A stretch of 64,000 nucleotides of DNA from DATMXT01 sp963662765 (GTDB lineage Bacteria > Bacillota > Clostridia > Oscillospirales > Feifaniaceae): assembly GCA_963662765.2 (NCBI GenBank), contig CAXXUP010000004.1:62001-126000 (forward strand). Reading direction: 5' to 3'. Below are positions 41,868-50,507 of the stretch, one piece after another. The notes beneath the pieces are model-generated. The model saw only the letters and a program-made list of their open reading frames with translations. It had not been told where the DNA came from and did no database searches. Position numbers and translations under genes: made by a program. How positions within the stretch are numbered: position 1 is the stretch's first letter; each line of letters starts with the position of its first letter.

Positions 41868-42773
41868 ATGGCCAGAGTGAATTTGGAGCTATACCGCATT
41901 TTCCTCGCCGTGGCAGGGGCGGGCAGCTTTTCATCGGCCGCACGGTCGCTGTACATTTCACAGCCCGCTGTCAGCCAGGCCATCCGGCAGCTCGAGGGAC
42001 AACTGGGTGCCTCGCTCTTTGTCAGGCGGGCCAGAGGAGTCGAACTGTCGGCCGAGGGCAAGGTACTCTATCACCACGCGCAAGCGGCCATCGCCCTCAT
42101 CGACGCCGGAGAGGAGAAGCTGGGACGCATGGAACGGCTTCAGGCCGGGGACTTGCGCATCGGCGCCGGCGACACCATCACCCGCCATGTGCTGCTTCCG
42201 CTTTTAGGCCGTTTTTCCAGAGAGTACCCGGGGGTGGCGCTGTCGGTGCGCAACGGCACCACCGCCGAGACGGTGGAACTGCTGCGAGGCGGCGGCGTTG
42301 ACGTCGCATTTGTCAACATGCCCTGCAATGAGGAGGGCCTGATCATTACCCCCTGCATGGAGGTCCACGATGTCTTTGTGGCAGGCCTTAAGTACCTGCC
42401 GCTTCGGGCCGGCGTTACGCCGGAGGAGCTTTCGGACCTGCCCCTCATCATGCTCGAGCGGCAGTCCAGTTCCCGCCTTGCGGTCGACGCCGCCATGTTG
42501 CGCATGGGGGTGCAGCTGTCGCCCGGCATCGAACTTGGAAGTCACGATCTATTGTTGGATTTTGCCAGCACAGGGCTTGGCATCTGCTGCGTCATCAAGG
42601 AGTTCACCGAGAATATTCTGGGGGACGAGCTCTTCGAGATTCCGTTGAAGCCCCCCATTCCGTCCCGGAGTATCGGAGTTGCGGTCTTGGCCGACATTCC
42701 GCCATCCGGCCCTGTTAAGGCGTTCATGAAGCTGCTGGGGGAGGACGCCTACCCCGGCTCGAAAATAAAATAA
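41868..42773 (+). CDS. LysR-family transcriptional regulator
   Basis: A 301-residue regulator. Residues 4-64 are the HTH domain (LELYRIFLAVAGAGSFSSAAR, ISQPAVSQAIRQLEGQLG); about 90-295 is the co-inducer domain with RIGAGDTITRHVLLPLL. It is encoded divergently from the F420-like remnant and CAT-like gene, and followed by an MFS transporter, the likely targets. GGGGGAC before the ATG is a weak ribosome binding site. Confidence 0.92.
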   Translation: MARVNLELYRIFLAVAGAGSFSSAARSLYISQPAVSQAIRQLEGQLGASLFVRRARGVELSAEGKVLYHHAQAAIALIDAGEEKLGRMERLQAGDLRIGAGDTITRHVLLPLLGRFSREYPGVALSVRNGTTAETVELLRGGGVDVAFVNMPCNEEGLIITPCMEVHDVFVAGLKYLPLRAGVTPEELSDLPLIMLERQSSSRLAVDAAMLRMGVQLSPGIELGSHDLLLDFASTGLGICCVIKEFTENILGDELFEIPLKPPIPSRSIGVAVLADIPPSGPVKAFMKLLGEDAYPGSKIK

Positions 42774-42785
42774 ACAACAGTTGAA

Positions 42786-42901
42786 GGTGCAAAGCCCCGA
42801 ATGGTGCGACAAAGGCAGGGAGGACCCCCCGCCAGTGCTGCGACCGGGGAGGCAGGGGCGTGCCCCGCCAAATTTGCCCAGGCGAAAACGAAGGGAGCAC
42901 C
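42786..42901 (+). other. GC-rich structured leader of the MFS gene
   Basis: GGTGC (42786-42790) can pair with GCACC (42897-42901). The right arm overlaps the end of the ribosome binding site AGGGAG and ends 2 nt before the TTG start. Between them GGCAGGGGC-GT-GCCCCGCC forms an internal hairpin, and other GC-rich arms are present. It does not match a riboswitch class I know. Possible translation control, by inference. Confidence 0.4.
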
Positions 42902-42903
42902 TC

Positions 42904-44172
42904 TTGGTAAAGACCAAACCAAAGAGCCCGGCACAAGCAAAACCGCGCAGTCTGCACTGGGGCATTCTGCTTGTCTGCTGTGGCATGATGGCCTCCTCAG
43001 TGGGGCTGTCCCACAACGCCTACGGCGTCTTTTACACGCCGGTATCGGGAGCCCTCGGCGTCGGCCGAGGGGCCATTGCCATGCACGCCACCCTGACAGG
43101 CATCGTCACAGGGCTGTGCAGCCCCATTGCCGTGCGGCTGATGCGGCGGGTGCATGTACGGTTCATTGTGGCGGGTGGCGTTTTGTTTGCCTGCTCTTCG
43201 TACGTTCTCATGGCCTTTGCCACTAAACTTTGGATGTTTAACCTGCTGGGTATTTTGCGGGGGATTGGGGACTGCGGCTTTTACATTCCAATCATCACCA
43301 TATTGATCGGCAATTGGTTTAAAAAGGGTCAGGGGGCCATCATCGGGCTGACCATGAGCTTTTCGGGAATTGCCGGCGCCATTTTAAGTCCGGCACTGAC
43401 GGCCATCATTCTGCGGTATGGGTACAAGACAGCCTACATCGCCTGTGCCGTATTCATTGCCGTGGTGACACTGCCGGGCGCCCTGCTTTGGTTGGAACTT
43501 ACGCCTAAAGATGCCGGTGTATGCGCTTACGGGGCAGACGCGCAGCAGGTGCAGACAAAGGTGACCGCGCCCCGGCTTGTCAACCGACTGCGGTACCTGT
43601 CCCCGGTCTATCTGACGCTCGGGCTCATGGCGGCCTTGGCCAGCACCGTTTCGGGGCTGACATCCCATCTCTCCGGAATGGCTGAAAACATCGGCGCAGG
43701 TGCGACTGTCGGCGCCGCAATGATTTCCTCTGCTATGATCGGCAACATCCTCTTCAAGTTTCTATCGGGCTGGCTTTCCGACCGAATCGGCGCCTTTCGG
43801 GCCTTTTCAGTGTCGCTTATCGTCGCCATCGCCGGAACGGCGACGCTGCTTGCAGGCGGAAAAAGCACCACGATATTAATGGCCGGTGCGTTCATGTTCG
43901 GCGCCATCTACTCGGTGGGCGCGGTCGGCGTGGCCTCGGGTGTCCGCCAAGTCTACGGAGACCATCAGTATGGCGACGGCTATTCGGTACTGTCGGCTGT
44001 CATGTGCATTTGCCCTGCCATCTCCATGCTGGCCGTCGGATACCTCTATGATCTGACCGGGGGCTACGCAGTGGCGATTGGGGGCTGCGTAGGGCTTTCA
44101 GCGGCGAGTTTTGTGCTCTGGCAGGCCGTGCGCCGCATGTCGGACAAAGAGAATACCTGGCCGGACGCATGA
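42904..44172 (+). CDS. MFS transporter
   Basis: A 422-residue major-facilitator protein with 12 predicted helices, of the monocarboxylate/oxalate-formate type (NAYGVFYTPVSGALGVGRG at helix 1-2, MRRVHVRF after helix 2, GNWFKKGQGAIIGLTMSFSG in helix 5). TTG 42904 is chosen over an open upstream frame because AGGGAG precedes it and the hydrophobic core begins soon after. Located behind the LysR gene, it may be its target. A carboxylate substrate is a guess from subfamily. Confidence 0.88.
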   Translation: MVKTKPKSPAQAKPRSLHWGILLVCCGMMASSVGLSHNAYGVFYTPVSGALGVGRGAIAMHATLTGIVTGLCSPIAVRLMRRVHVRFIVAGGVLFACSSYVLMAFATKLWMFNLLGILRGIGDCGFYIPIITILIGNWFKKGQGAIIGLTMSFSGIAGAILSPALTAIILRYGYKTAYIACAVFIAVVTLPGALLWLELTPKDAGVCAYGADAQQVQTKVTAPRLVNRLRYLSPVYLTLGLMAALASTVSGLTSHLSGMAENIGAGATVGAAMISSAMIGNILFKFLSGWLSDRIGAFRAFSVSLIVAIAGTATLLAGGKSTTILMAGAFMFGAIYSVGAVGVASGVRQVYGDHQYGDGYSVLSAVMCICPAISMLAVGYLYDLTGGYAVAIGGCVGLSAASFVLWQAVRRMSDKENTWPDA

Positions 44173-44241
44173 CAAAATGCATCGCCCGGCATTGAGCCAT
44201 ACGGCTACACATTACTACTTACTACGCGAGGGGGAAACGGG

Positions 44242-45423
44242 ATGAAGCGAAACATAGACGCCTTCAAAAGCGAACTGACACGACTGCGCGGCTCAGGCAC
44301 TTTTAAGGAGGAGCGCATAATCACGACTCCGCAGCGGGCCCGCATCGACACGACGCGGGCGGCCGGCCTGCTTAACATGTGCGCGAACAACTACCTCGGG
44401 CTGTCGGACAACCCCGAACTCATCGAGGCCGCCAAGGCGAGCTATGACAAGTGGGGGCTGGGACTTGCCTCGGTGCGGTTTATCTGCGGCACACAAGAGG
44501 ACCACAAGAAGCTCGAACGCAAGGTGGCCGGCTTTGTCGGCATGGAGGACGCCATTCTCTACTCCTCCTGCTTCGACGCCAACGGCGGCATTTTCGAGGC
44601 GCTGCTGGGGGAGGAGGACGCCGTCATTTCAGATGAGCTCAACCACGCCAGCATCATCGACGGTATTAGGCTTTGCAGAGCAAAACGTTTCCGATATAAG
44701 AACAGCGATATGGCTGACCTTGCCCGCTGCCTCGAGGAGGCGCAGGGGGCGAGGGTCAGGCTCATCGTCACCGATGGGGTCTTTTCCATGGACGGGACCA
44801 TCGCAAACCTTGCCGGCATCTGTGATTTGGCTGACCGGTACGATGCCCTTGTCATGGTGGACGACAGCCACGCCGTCGGTTTTATGGGGAAGACAGGCCG
44901 CGGCACACCGGAGCACTGCGGGGTCACGGGGCGAGTTGACATCCTTTCCGGCACGTTCGGCAAGGCACTTGGAGGCGCCTGTGGCGGATACATCGCTTCC
45001 GCCAAGCCCATCGTCGAGCTGCTTCGGCAGCGCAGTCGGCCCTATCTCTTCTCCAATACGCTGGCCCCCGCCGTCGTGGCCGCCTCCATCAAGGCCATCG
45101 ACATGCTGACGGTCTCGACCGAGCTGCGGGACAGGCTCGCTGATAACGCCGCCTATTTCAGGCATGGGCTTGAAAGTGTCGGATTTGATGTGCTGCCGGG
45201 CGAGCACCCCATCATTCCGATCATGATGTATGATGCCAGGGTCGCACAGGACTTTGCCTCCCGCGTACTGGGGCGCGGGGTCTATGTTGTCGGCTTCTGC
45301 TACCCCGTCGTGCCGGAGGGAAAAGCCCGAATCCGCACCCAAGTATCGGCAGCCCACACCGTGGCCGACCTCGACTTCGCCCTGCGCTGCTTTGTCAAAG
45401 TGCGGGCCGACATGCGCATATGA
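44242..45423 (+). CDS. kbl: Glycine C-acetyltransferase (2-amino-3-ketobutyrate CoA ligase)
   Basis: A 393-residue PLP enzyme of the alpha-oxoamine-synthase family. PLP Lys 241 is in SGTFGKALGGACGG; VMVDDSHAVGFMG supplies the Asp and His; NMCANNYLGLSDNPELIEA at the N-terminus favours Kbl over BioF or HemA. It cleaves 2-amino-3-ketobutyrate with CoA to glycine and acetyl-CoA in threonine breakdown. No threonine dehydrogenase gene (tdh) is adjacent, so BioF-type activity cannot be excluded. It ends with its own terminator. Confidence 0.88.
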   Translation: MKRNIDAFKSELTRLRGSGTFKEERIITTPQRARIDTTRAAGLLNMCANNYLGLSDNPELIEAAKASYDKWGLGLASVRFICGTQEDHKKLERKVAGFVGMEDAILYSSCFDANGGIFEALLGEEDAVISDELNHASIIDGIRLCRAKRFRYKNSDMADLARCLEEAQGARVRLIVTDGVFSMDGTIANLAGICDLADRYDALVMVDDSHAVGFMGKTGRGTPEHCGVTGRVDILSGTFGKALGGACGGYIASAKPIVELLRQRSRPYLFSNTLAPAVVAASIKAIDMLTVSTELRDRLADNAAYFRHGLESVGFDVLPGEHPIIPIMMYDARVAQDFASRVLGRGVYVVGFCYPVVPEGKARIRTQVSAAHTVADLDFALRCFVKVRADMRI

Positions 45424-45447
45424 ACCCGAGTGAAAGAGCGATCATAT

Positions 45448-45479
45448 GGGCAGGGCTTATGCGCCCTGCCCGTTTTTTT
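45448..45479 (+). terminator. Terminator of kbl
   Basis: GGGCAGGGC, loop TTATGC, GCCCTGCCC, then GTTTTTTT. Confidence 0.9.
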
Positions 45480-45489
45480 GGGCGGGAAC

Positions 45490-45519
45490 TTGACGAAAAC
45501 CGGATATACTGCGTACAAT
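45490..45519 (+). promoter_or_regulatory. Sigma-A promoter of the patatin gene
   Basis: TTGACG, 18 bp, TACAAT. Confidence 0.7.
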
Positions 45520-45541
45520 ATCTTTGATAAGAGGTGGTACT

Positions 45542-46732
45542 ATGAAACGCGCGCTCTCTCTGGCCGGCGGCGGTCCGAGGGGATCGTATCAGATTGGGGC
45601 GTGGAAGGCACTTCGGGAGCTGGGGTATACATTTGACATCGTGACCGGCACCTCCATCGGGGCCATCAATGGCGCCCTCATCGTACAGGATGACATGGAG
45701 ACGGCCCATAGGCTTTGGGAACAGGTGACTGCCGATAAGATCATGATGCACGGACTGAGCCTCAACTTCGACGTAAGCTACTATATCGAAAATAGGGACT
45801 CCATCCTGCCTTTTTTCAAGCGGACGATTCTCAACAAGGGGATCGACATCACGCCGCTCAAAAACATGTTTGACCTCTATCTCGACGAGGATAAGTTTTT
45901 TAGATCGCCCATCGACTACGGTCTTATGACGGCGCGCTTTCCCACACTGGCACCGGTCGCGGTCCGGAAAAGTGACATCGCGCCCGGCTACCTGCCGAAG
46001 TGGGTGTTGGCCTCGGCCTCCTGCTTTCCGGCCTTTCCGCTGTGCGAGGTGGATGGCGGCTACTATATCGACGGCGGCTACGTCGACCACCTGCCGGTCG
46101 ACCTGGCGTTTAAAATGGGTGCACAGGAGGTCGTGGCCATCGAGCTGCGAAACTGTGCGGCCCAGCACGACTTTTTCGGAAATCCGCTTGTCACATTCAT
46201 CGAGCCCTCGAGACCGCTCGGGTCATATTTGAATTTCGACACCGCCGCCATTGCGAACAACCTGCAGCTCGGGTACAACGACGTCATGCGCCGGCTTGGC
46301 GGGTATTCAGGGCAGAACTTTGCCATCAAGCCCTCGTCCTCGCAAAAGCAGCACGAGGCCGAGATCCTAAAGATCATGAGCGATATAATAAGGTATGAAC
46401 TCGACTGTAAGACCCGGATGCTCGGCAGCACCACCCCCTTCACCGACCGGTTGCTGAGGCAGGGGGGCGGCGCCGGAAAATCTCCCTACGACTTCTTTTT
46501 GTTGGCGGTCGAGACCTATATGGCCATGTTCGACTATGACCCCTATCCGGCTTACGATGTCGACGACGTTATCGACGAGCTGGTCGATCGGGTGCGCCAC
46601 AGCGGCGACGAGCGCATCGGCCGCATTGCACACGCCAACCGGGTGCTGGAGCGGGGCGAGGTGGAGCCTTGGATGTACAGCGAGCCACCCGAAATTCTCC
46701 TTTGTGCGGTATTGTTGATGACGGTGGCTTAA
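45542..46732 (+). CDS. Patatin-like phospholipase
   Basis: A 396-residue lipid acyl hydrolase with a Ser-Asp dyad. The oxyanion hole is SLAGGGPRGSYQIG, the nucleophile elbow is GTSIGA (Ser 38), and the catalytic Asp is near 177 in YYIDGGYVDHLP. The C-terminal 180 residues are not part of the patatin core and show no other domain. No signal peptide is seen, so it acts on internal membranes or substrates. ATG 45542 follows AAGAGGTGG. Confidence 0.9.
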   Translation: MKRALSLAGGGPRGSYQIGAWKALRELGYTFDIVTGTSIGAINGALIVQDDMETAHRLWEQVTADKIMMHGLSLNFDVSYYIENRDSILPFFKRTILNKGIDITPLKNMFDLYLDEDKFFRSPIDYGLMTARFPTLAPVAVRKSDIAPGYLPKWVLASASCFPAFPLCEVDGGYYIDGGYVDHLPVDLAFKMGAQEVVAIELRNCAAQHDFFGNPLVTFIEPSRPLGSYLNFDTAAIANNLQLGYNDVMRRLGGYSGQNFAIKPSSSQKQHEAEILKIMSDIIRYELDCKTRMLGSTTPFTDRLLRQGGGAGKSPYDFFLLAVETYMAMFDYDPYPAYDVDDVIDELVDRVRHSGDERIGRIAHANRVLERGEVEPWMYSEPPEILLCAVLLMTVA

Positions 46733-46743
46733 CGTGGTATAAT
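46715..46743 (+). promoter_or_regulatory. Sigma-A promoter before the small membrane protein
   Basis: TTGATG, 17 bp, perfect TATAAT, overlapping the 3' end of the patatin gene. The leader is about 120 nt. Confidence 0.6.
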
Positions 46744-46866
46744 AACCGCAGGCGATTATACATTTATTATTTGTACGCGTGCGGGATACGCTTTTGTGAG
46801 TGAACTACAATATAATGGTTGCATGGTTGGATATGACTAAGATTATTTGTGTAACGGAGGACTGTC

Positions 46867-47136
46867 ATGAAGTTTTTCAAGAAGATGATCGACTATTCCG
46901 TCGACAGGGTCCGGGGGTTCGGCGTCTTTGAAATGGCACTTTTCAAAGTGACCATGTTTTTCCTCGGCATATTCTTCGCCGTCAGCGCACCGAAGTTTTG
47001 CCGGCGTAATCGCGGACCCATCGCGGTCGTCACCGCCATCCTGACCGGTACGTTTTTGGGCTACTTTTTCTTCGGCGAGCGGTATTTTGAGATCGATCCG
47101 GATGGCGATGCAGCGATGGCAAAAAAGAAAATCTGA
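46867..47136 (+). CDS. Small membrane protein of unknown function
   Basis: An 89-residue protein with a basic N-terminus and two membrane helices (ALFKVTMFFLGIFFAVSA and AVVTAILTGTFLGYFFFG) joined by a short basic loop (PKFCRRNRG), so both ends should be on the same side. The RBS is CGGAGG. It precedes the PfkB kinase gene by 47 bp and may be in the same transcript. No family is recognised. Confidence 0.7.
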   Translation: MKFFKKMIDYSVDRVRGFGVFEMALFKVTMFFLGIFFAVSAPKFCRRNRGPIAVVTAILTGTFLGYFFFGERYFEIDPDGDAAMAKKKI

Positions 47137-47183
47137 CTAAAAAACCGAGAGGTGCACACCTTTCGGCCAAAAGGAAGGATATC

Positions 47184-48140
47184 ATGAAAAGCATACTCGG
47201 AATCGGCACTTCGGTCGTCGACATTCTGGCTAGGGCCCCGCGGGCGGCTGTCGGCAATGAGATGGTGCCCTTCATCGACTATTCCAAGCAGGGCGGAGGC
47301 ATGATCGCGACGGCCATCATCGCGGCTGCGCGTCTTGGCGCACCCTGTGAGATCATGACCCCGGTCGGAGATGACGCGATGGGGGAGTTTTGCCGGCAGG
47401 ACTATCTGCGCCACGGCATTGACGTCTCCCATGTGCTCACCCAACCCGGCCGGGAGACCCCGTGGTCGATGTGCATTGCAGACGATGCGACGAAAGACCG
47501 CGCCATCTATTCCTATATGGAGAATGCTCCGGCACTGGACCTCTCGGAGCTCGATGAGGACATGGTGGCAAGGGCCGGCTATGTCCACATCTACGAGCGG
47601 CGGCTCACCTGGCGGCCGATTGTGCTGCGAGTGGGGGAGCTCTGCCGGGAGCATGGGGTGAAGCTGTCGGTCGATGCCTTTACATACGACCCCTTCTACG
47701 ATGAGCTCATCAAAGTGAGCGACATCTGGATTGCGTCGGAGGACTATTATCGCCAGAAGTACGGGAAGGCCCCCCTCAAAGAGGGACTTGCCGACATGAA
47801 GGAAAAGGGGCCGGAGGTCGTCATCACAACGCTCGGCGAGGCGGGCCTTGCCGGAATGGACAAAGAGGGCTATTTTGAGCTGCCGGCCTTTAAGGTGGCA
47901 GTGCAGGATACGACAGGGGCGGGCGACGTGTTCCACGGAGCCTATCTCGCGATGCTTACCTGCGGCATGGACACAAGACAGGCGGCCCTCTACGCCAGCG
48001 CCACCTCGGCCATCAAGTGCACCCGAGTGGGGGGCAGAGCGGCCCTGCCCGACTTCAAAACCCTTGACACTTTTATCAAAACCGGCGTCATCGACTATAC
48101 GGAGATCGACGAGCGGGTAAAACGCTACCGAAAGGTATGA
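47184..48140 (+). CDS. PfkB-family carbohydrate kinase
   Basis: A 318-residue ribokinase-fold sugar or nucleoside kinase. GIGTSVVDILARA at the N-terminus, KQGGGMIATAIIAAARLGA as substrate site, and DTTGAGDVFHGAY with catalytic Asp 248 are intact. The subgroup cannot be fixed; adjacent genes give no sugar pathway. The ATG follows AAAGGAAGG. Confidence 0.92.
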   Translation: MKSILGIGTSVVDILARAPRAAVGNEMVPFIDYSKQGGGMIATAIIAAARLGAPCEIMTPVGDDAMGEFCRQDYLRHGIDVSHVLTQPGRETPWSMCIADDATKDRAIYSYMENAPALDLSELDEDMVARAGYVHIYERRLTWRPIVLRVGELCREHGVKLSVDAFTYDPFYDELIKVSDIWIASEDYYRQKYGKAPLKEGLADMKEKGPEVVITTLGEAGLAGMDKEGYFELPAFKVAVQDTTGAGDVFHGAYLAMLTCGMDTRQAALYASATSAIKCTRVGGRAALPDFKTLDTFIKTGVIDYTEIDERVKRYRKV

Positions 48141-48188
48141 AATGGCTGGAATTTTTCACGAATTCCGGCGCAAATTTTCAAAAAGGGC

Positions 48189-48217
48189 TTGCATTTTTGA
48201 CTAGTATCCTGTATCAT
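48189..48217 (+). promoter_or_regulatory. Sigma-A promoter of the S10 ribosomal operon
   Basis: TTGCAT, 17 bp, TATCAT. It is the only good promoter in the 395-bp gap before rpsJ. Confidence 0.65.
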
Positions 48218-48223
48218 ATAAAA

Positions 48224-48535
48224 GCTTGACAAGTGCGATGAAGCGGGAGGTTGCCGAGAAATCGGGGAATTTCCGTCGAGTATGTCCGTTAATCGGGCGC
48301 GACATAGAGAGCAGCAAGGCGGCTTACCGTCTCGTGATGCGACTTTTCCCACTACGGCAATGTGCGTTGCGGCACACGATGAGCGTGGGGATTGGGGTTA
48401 TTTATGTCCGAATTACTGCCGCAGTATTTCGGATTTTTTATGTCACGAAGTGAAACGCCCGGCAGGGTGTTGGAAACTTTCTCTTGTCGCCTTACTCTGC
48501 AAGCAACACAAAAAATAAGAGGAGGCTATTAAGCA
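48224..48535 (+). promoter_or_regulatory. Long structured leader of the S10 operon with attenuator
   Basis: About 310 nt of untranslated leader separates the promoter from rpsJ. It contains a two-level stem (CCCAC 48348-48352 with GTGGG 48385-48389, enclosing TGTGC/GCACA) followed by the intrinsic terminator at 48407-48439. No convincing leader peptide is seen. The arrangement suggests ribosomal-protein feedback by attenuation; the controlling protein is unknown. Confidence 0.6.
48407..48439 (+). terminator. Intrinsic terminator inside the S10 leader
   Basis: TCCGAATTACTGC pairs with GCAGTATTTCGGA (one T/T mismatch), followed by T6. It lies 97 nt before rpsJ and after the operon promoter, so it must be read through for expression. 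Confidence 0.75.
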
Positions 48536-48847
48536 ATGGCAGCGAAAGAAAAGCTTCGCATCAGACTCAAGTCCTACGATCACACGCTTATCGACCAGTC
48601 TGCTGAGCGGATCGTCGAGATGGCAAAGCGCAACGGCTCCGAGGTCTCGGGCCCCATCCCGCTTCCGACCGATCGGGAGATCATCACCATCCTGCGTGCA
48701 CCCCACAAGTACAAGGACAGCCGCGAGCAGTTCGAGACCCGCACCCACAAAAGGCTTATCGACATCATCAAGCCGTCCCAGAAATGTGTGGACGCCCTGA
48801 TGAACCTTGATCTGCCGGCCGGCGTCGAGATTGAACTCAAGCTGTAA
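48536..48847 (+). CDS. rpsJ: 30S ribosomal protein S10
   Basis: A 103-residue protein of the 30S head, also known as NusE in antitermination. KLRIRLKSYDHTLIDQSAE, GPIPLPT and HKRLIDIIKPSQK are typical. The ATG follows AAGAGGAGG. First gene of the super-operon that runs to rplQ. Confidence 0.98.
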   Translation: MAAKEKLRIRLKSYDHTLIDQSAERIVEMAKRNGSEVSGPIPLPTDREIITILRAPHKYKDSREQFETRTHKRLIDIIKPSQKCVDALMNLDLPAGVEIELKL

Positions 48848-48914
48848 CTGCGTTTTTTCGCAGTTGCAAGGTCATGTTGGGGAACCCCAACCAATAACCA
48901 AGGAGGAATAACAC

Positions 48915-49547
48915 GTGAAAAAAGGTATCATCGGCAAGAAGGTCGGCATGACGCAGATCTTCGATGAAAAGGGCAGAATCATCCCCGTGACCGTCATTCA
49001 GGCGGGACCTTGTGTCGTTGCCCAGAAGAAGACGGTTGAAAAAGACGGATACAACGCCGTACAGCTCGGGTACGAAGACATTAAGACCGCCAGGATCAAC
49101 AAGCCCGAACAGGGCCACCTGATCAAGGCGGGCGTCGCGCTCAAGAAATATCTGCGCGAATTCAAGCTGGACGACGCCGCCGAGAAGACCGTTGGCGACA
49201 TCATCGATGTTACGGTCTTCGAGGAAGGCGACAAGATAGACGTCACCGGTATCTCCAAAGGCAAGGGATACGCTGGCACCATTAAGCGCTGGGGCGGGAG
49301 CCGCGGCCGCGAGACCCACGGCGGCGGGCCTGTGCACCGCCATGCCGGTTCCATGGGTGCCAACACCGACCCGTCGCGCATCATGCCCGGAAAGAAAATG
49401 GCCGGACAGCTCGGTAACGAGCAGGTCACGGTGCAGAACCTCGACGTTGTGAAGGTCGACATCGAAAACCACCTGCTGGTTATCAAGGGTGCCGTTCCGG
49501 GCCCCAAGGGCGGCCTTGTGGTCGTCAAGTCCTGCGTCAAGGCTTAG
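48915..49547 (+). CDS. rplC: 50S ribosomal protein L3
   Basis: A 210-residue protein that nucleates 50S assembly. KKGIIGKKVGMTQIFDEKG opens it, and GFAGTIKRW-type GYAGTIKRWGGSRGRETHGG and GSMGANTDPSRIMPGKKM mark the loop that reaches the peptidyl-transferase centre. The RBS is AAGGAGGA. The long gap to rpsJ (67 nt) holds an inverted repeat CTGCG/CGCAG. Confidence 0.98.
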   Translation: MKKGIIGKKVGMTQIFDEKGRIIPVTVIQAGPCVVAQKKTVEKDGYNAVQLGYEDIKTARINKPEQGHLIKAGVALKKYLREFKLDDAAEKTVGDIIDVTVFEEGDKIDVTGISKGKGYAGTIKRWGGSRGRETHGGGPVHRHAGSMGANTDPSRIMPGKKMAGQLGNEQVTVQNLDVVKVDIENHLLVIKGAVPGPKGGLVVVKSCVKA

Positions 49548-49571
49548 TTTGAGGAGAAGGAGGATACACAA

Positions 49572-50195
49572 ATGCCTAACATATCCGTACTCGACATGAA
49601 GGGCGGCGTTGTCGGCGAGATGACGCTTGCGGACAATGTGTTCGCAGCGCCCATCAATCAGCCCGTGCTGCACCAGGCGATTGTTGCCTACCTCGCAAAC
49701 CAGCGGCAGGGCAACCAGAGCACACTGACAAGAGCTGAGGTTCGCGGCGGCGGCGCAAAACCGTGGCGCCAGAAGGGCACCGGTCGTGCCCGCCAGGGGT
49801 CCATTCGCGCCCCTCATTTCACCCACGGCGGCGTGGTGTTCGCCCCCAAGCCTCGCTCCTACAGAGTGAGCATAAACAAAAAAATGAAGGCTATCGCCAT
49901 GAAGTCGGCCTTCTCGTCCAAAGTCGCCGCCGGCGAGATGAGGGTTGTCGACAAGGTCGAGCTTGAGAACATCAAGACGAAGTCCATCATCACATTCCTT
50001 TCGGCCATCGGCGCCGCGGGCAAGACCCTTATCGTCTCGCCCGAAGTCAACCGCGAGCTGATGCTGTCGGCCCGCAATATCCCCGGAGTCAAGACCACCG
50101 TCGTCAACAACCTCAATGTATATGACATCCTTAAGTACGACAACTTCGTCGTTTTGAAGGATGCCGTCTCCAAGATCGAGGAGGTGTACGCATAA
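49572..50195 (+). CDS. rplD: 50S ribosomal protein L4
   Basis: A 207-residue protein of the 50S exit tunnel. RGGGAKPWRQKGTGRARQGS is the conserved tunnel loop. In E. coli L4 also represses the S10 operon through the leader and could do so here. Its stop shares an A with the rplW start (TAATG). Confidence 0.98.
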   Translation: MPNISVLDMKGGVVGEMTLADNVFAAPINQPVLHQAIVAYLANQRQGNQSTLTRAEVRGGGAKPWRQKGTGRARQGSIRAPHFTHGGVVFAPKPRSYRVSINKKMKAIAMKSAFSSKVAAGEMRVVDKVELENIKTKSIITFLSAIGAAGKTLIVSPEVNRELMLSARNIPGVKTTVVNNLNVYDILKYDNFVVLKDAVSKIEEVYA

Positions 50196-50488
50196 TGAAA
50201 TCATGCTACGACATTATTCGCCGGCCCATTATCACCGAGCGTTCCATGGCGGGCGTCAGCAAAAAGATCTACACCTTCGAAGTGGCGGCCGACGCCAACA
50301 AGCACGAGATCAGAGAGGCCGTCGAAGAGATCTTCAAAGTGAAGGTCATCAAGGTCAACACCATTAAAGTTCCCATGAAGCCTCGCCGTGTCGGCGTGCA
50401 TGCAGGATTCACGTCAGTTCGTAAGAAGGCCGTCGTCAGGCTGTCCGCGGGCAGCAAGCCGATCGAGTTCTTCGAAGGTATGATGTAA
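50195..50488 (+). CDS. rplW: 50S ribosomal protein L23
   Basis: A 97-residue tunnel-exit protein and docking point for trigger factor and SRP. IIRRPIITERSMAG and TFEVAADANKHEIREAVEEIF are family signatures. It overlaps rplD by 1 nt. Confidence 0.98.
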   Translation: MKSCYDIIRRPIITERSMAGVSKKIYTFEVAADANKHEIREAVEEIFKVKVIKVNTIKVPMKPRRVGVHAGFTSVRKKAVVRLSAGSKPIEFFEGMM

Positions 50489-50507
50489 GGGTAAAGGAGG
50501 AAGCAAC

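Noticed and set aside
48837..50204. A 455-codon minus-strand frame across rplC and rplD
   Set aside because: Both plus-strand genes are certain ribosomal proteins; the antisense frame reflects codon bias only.
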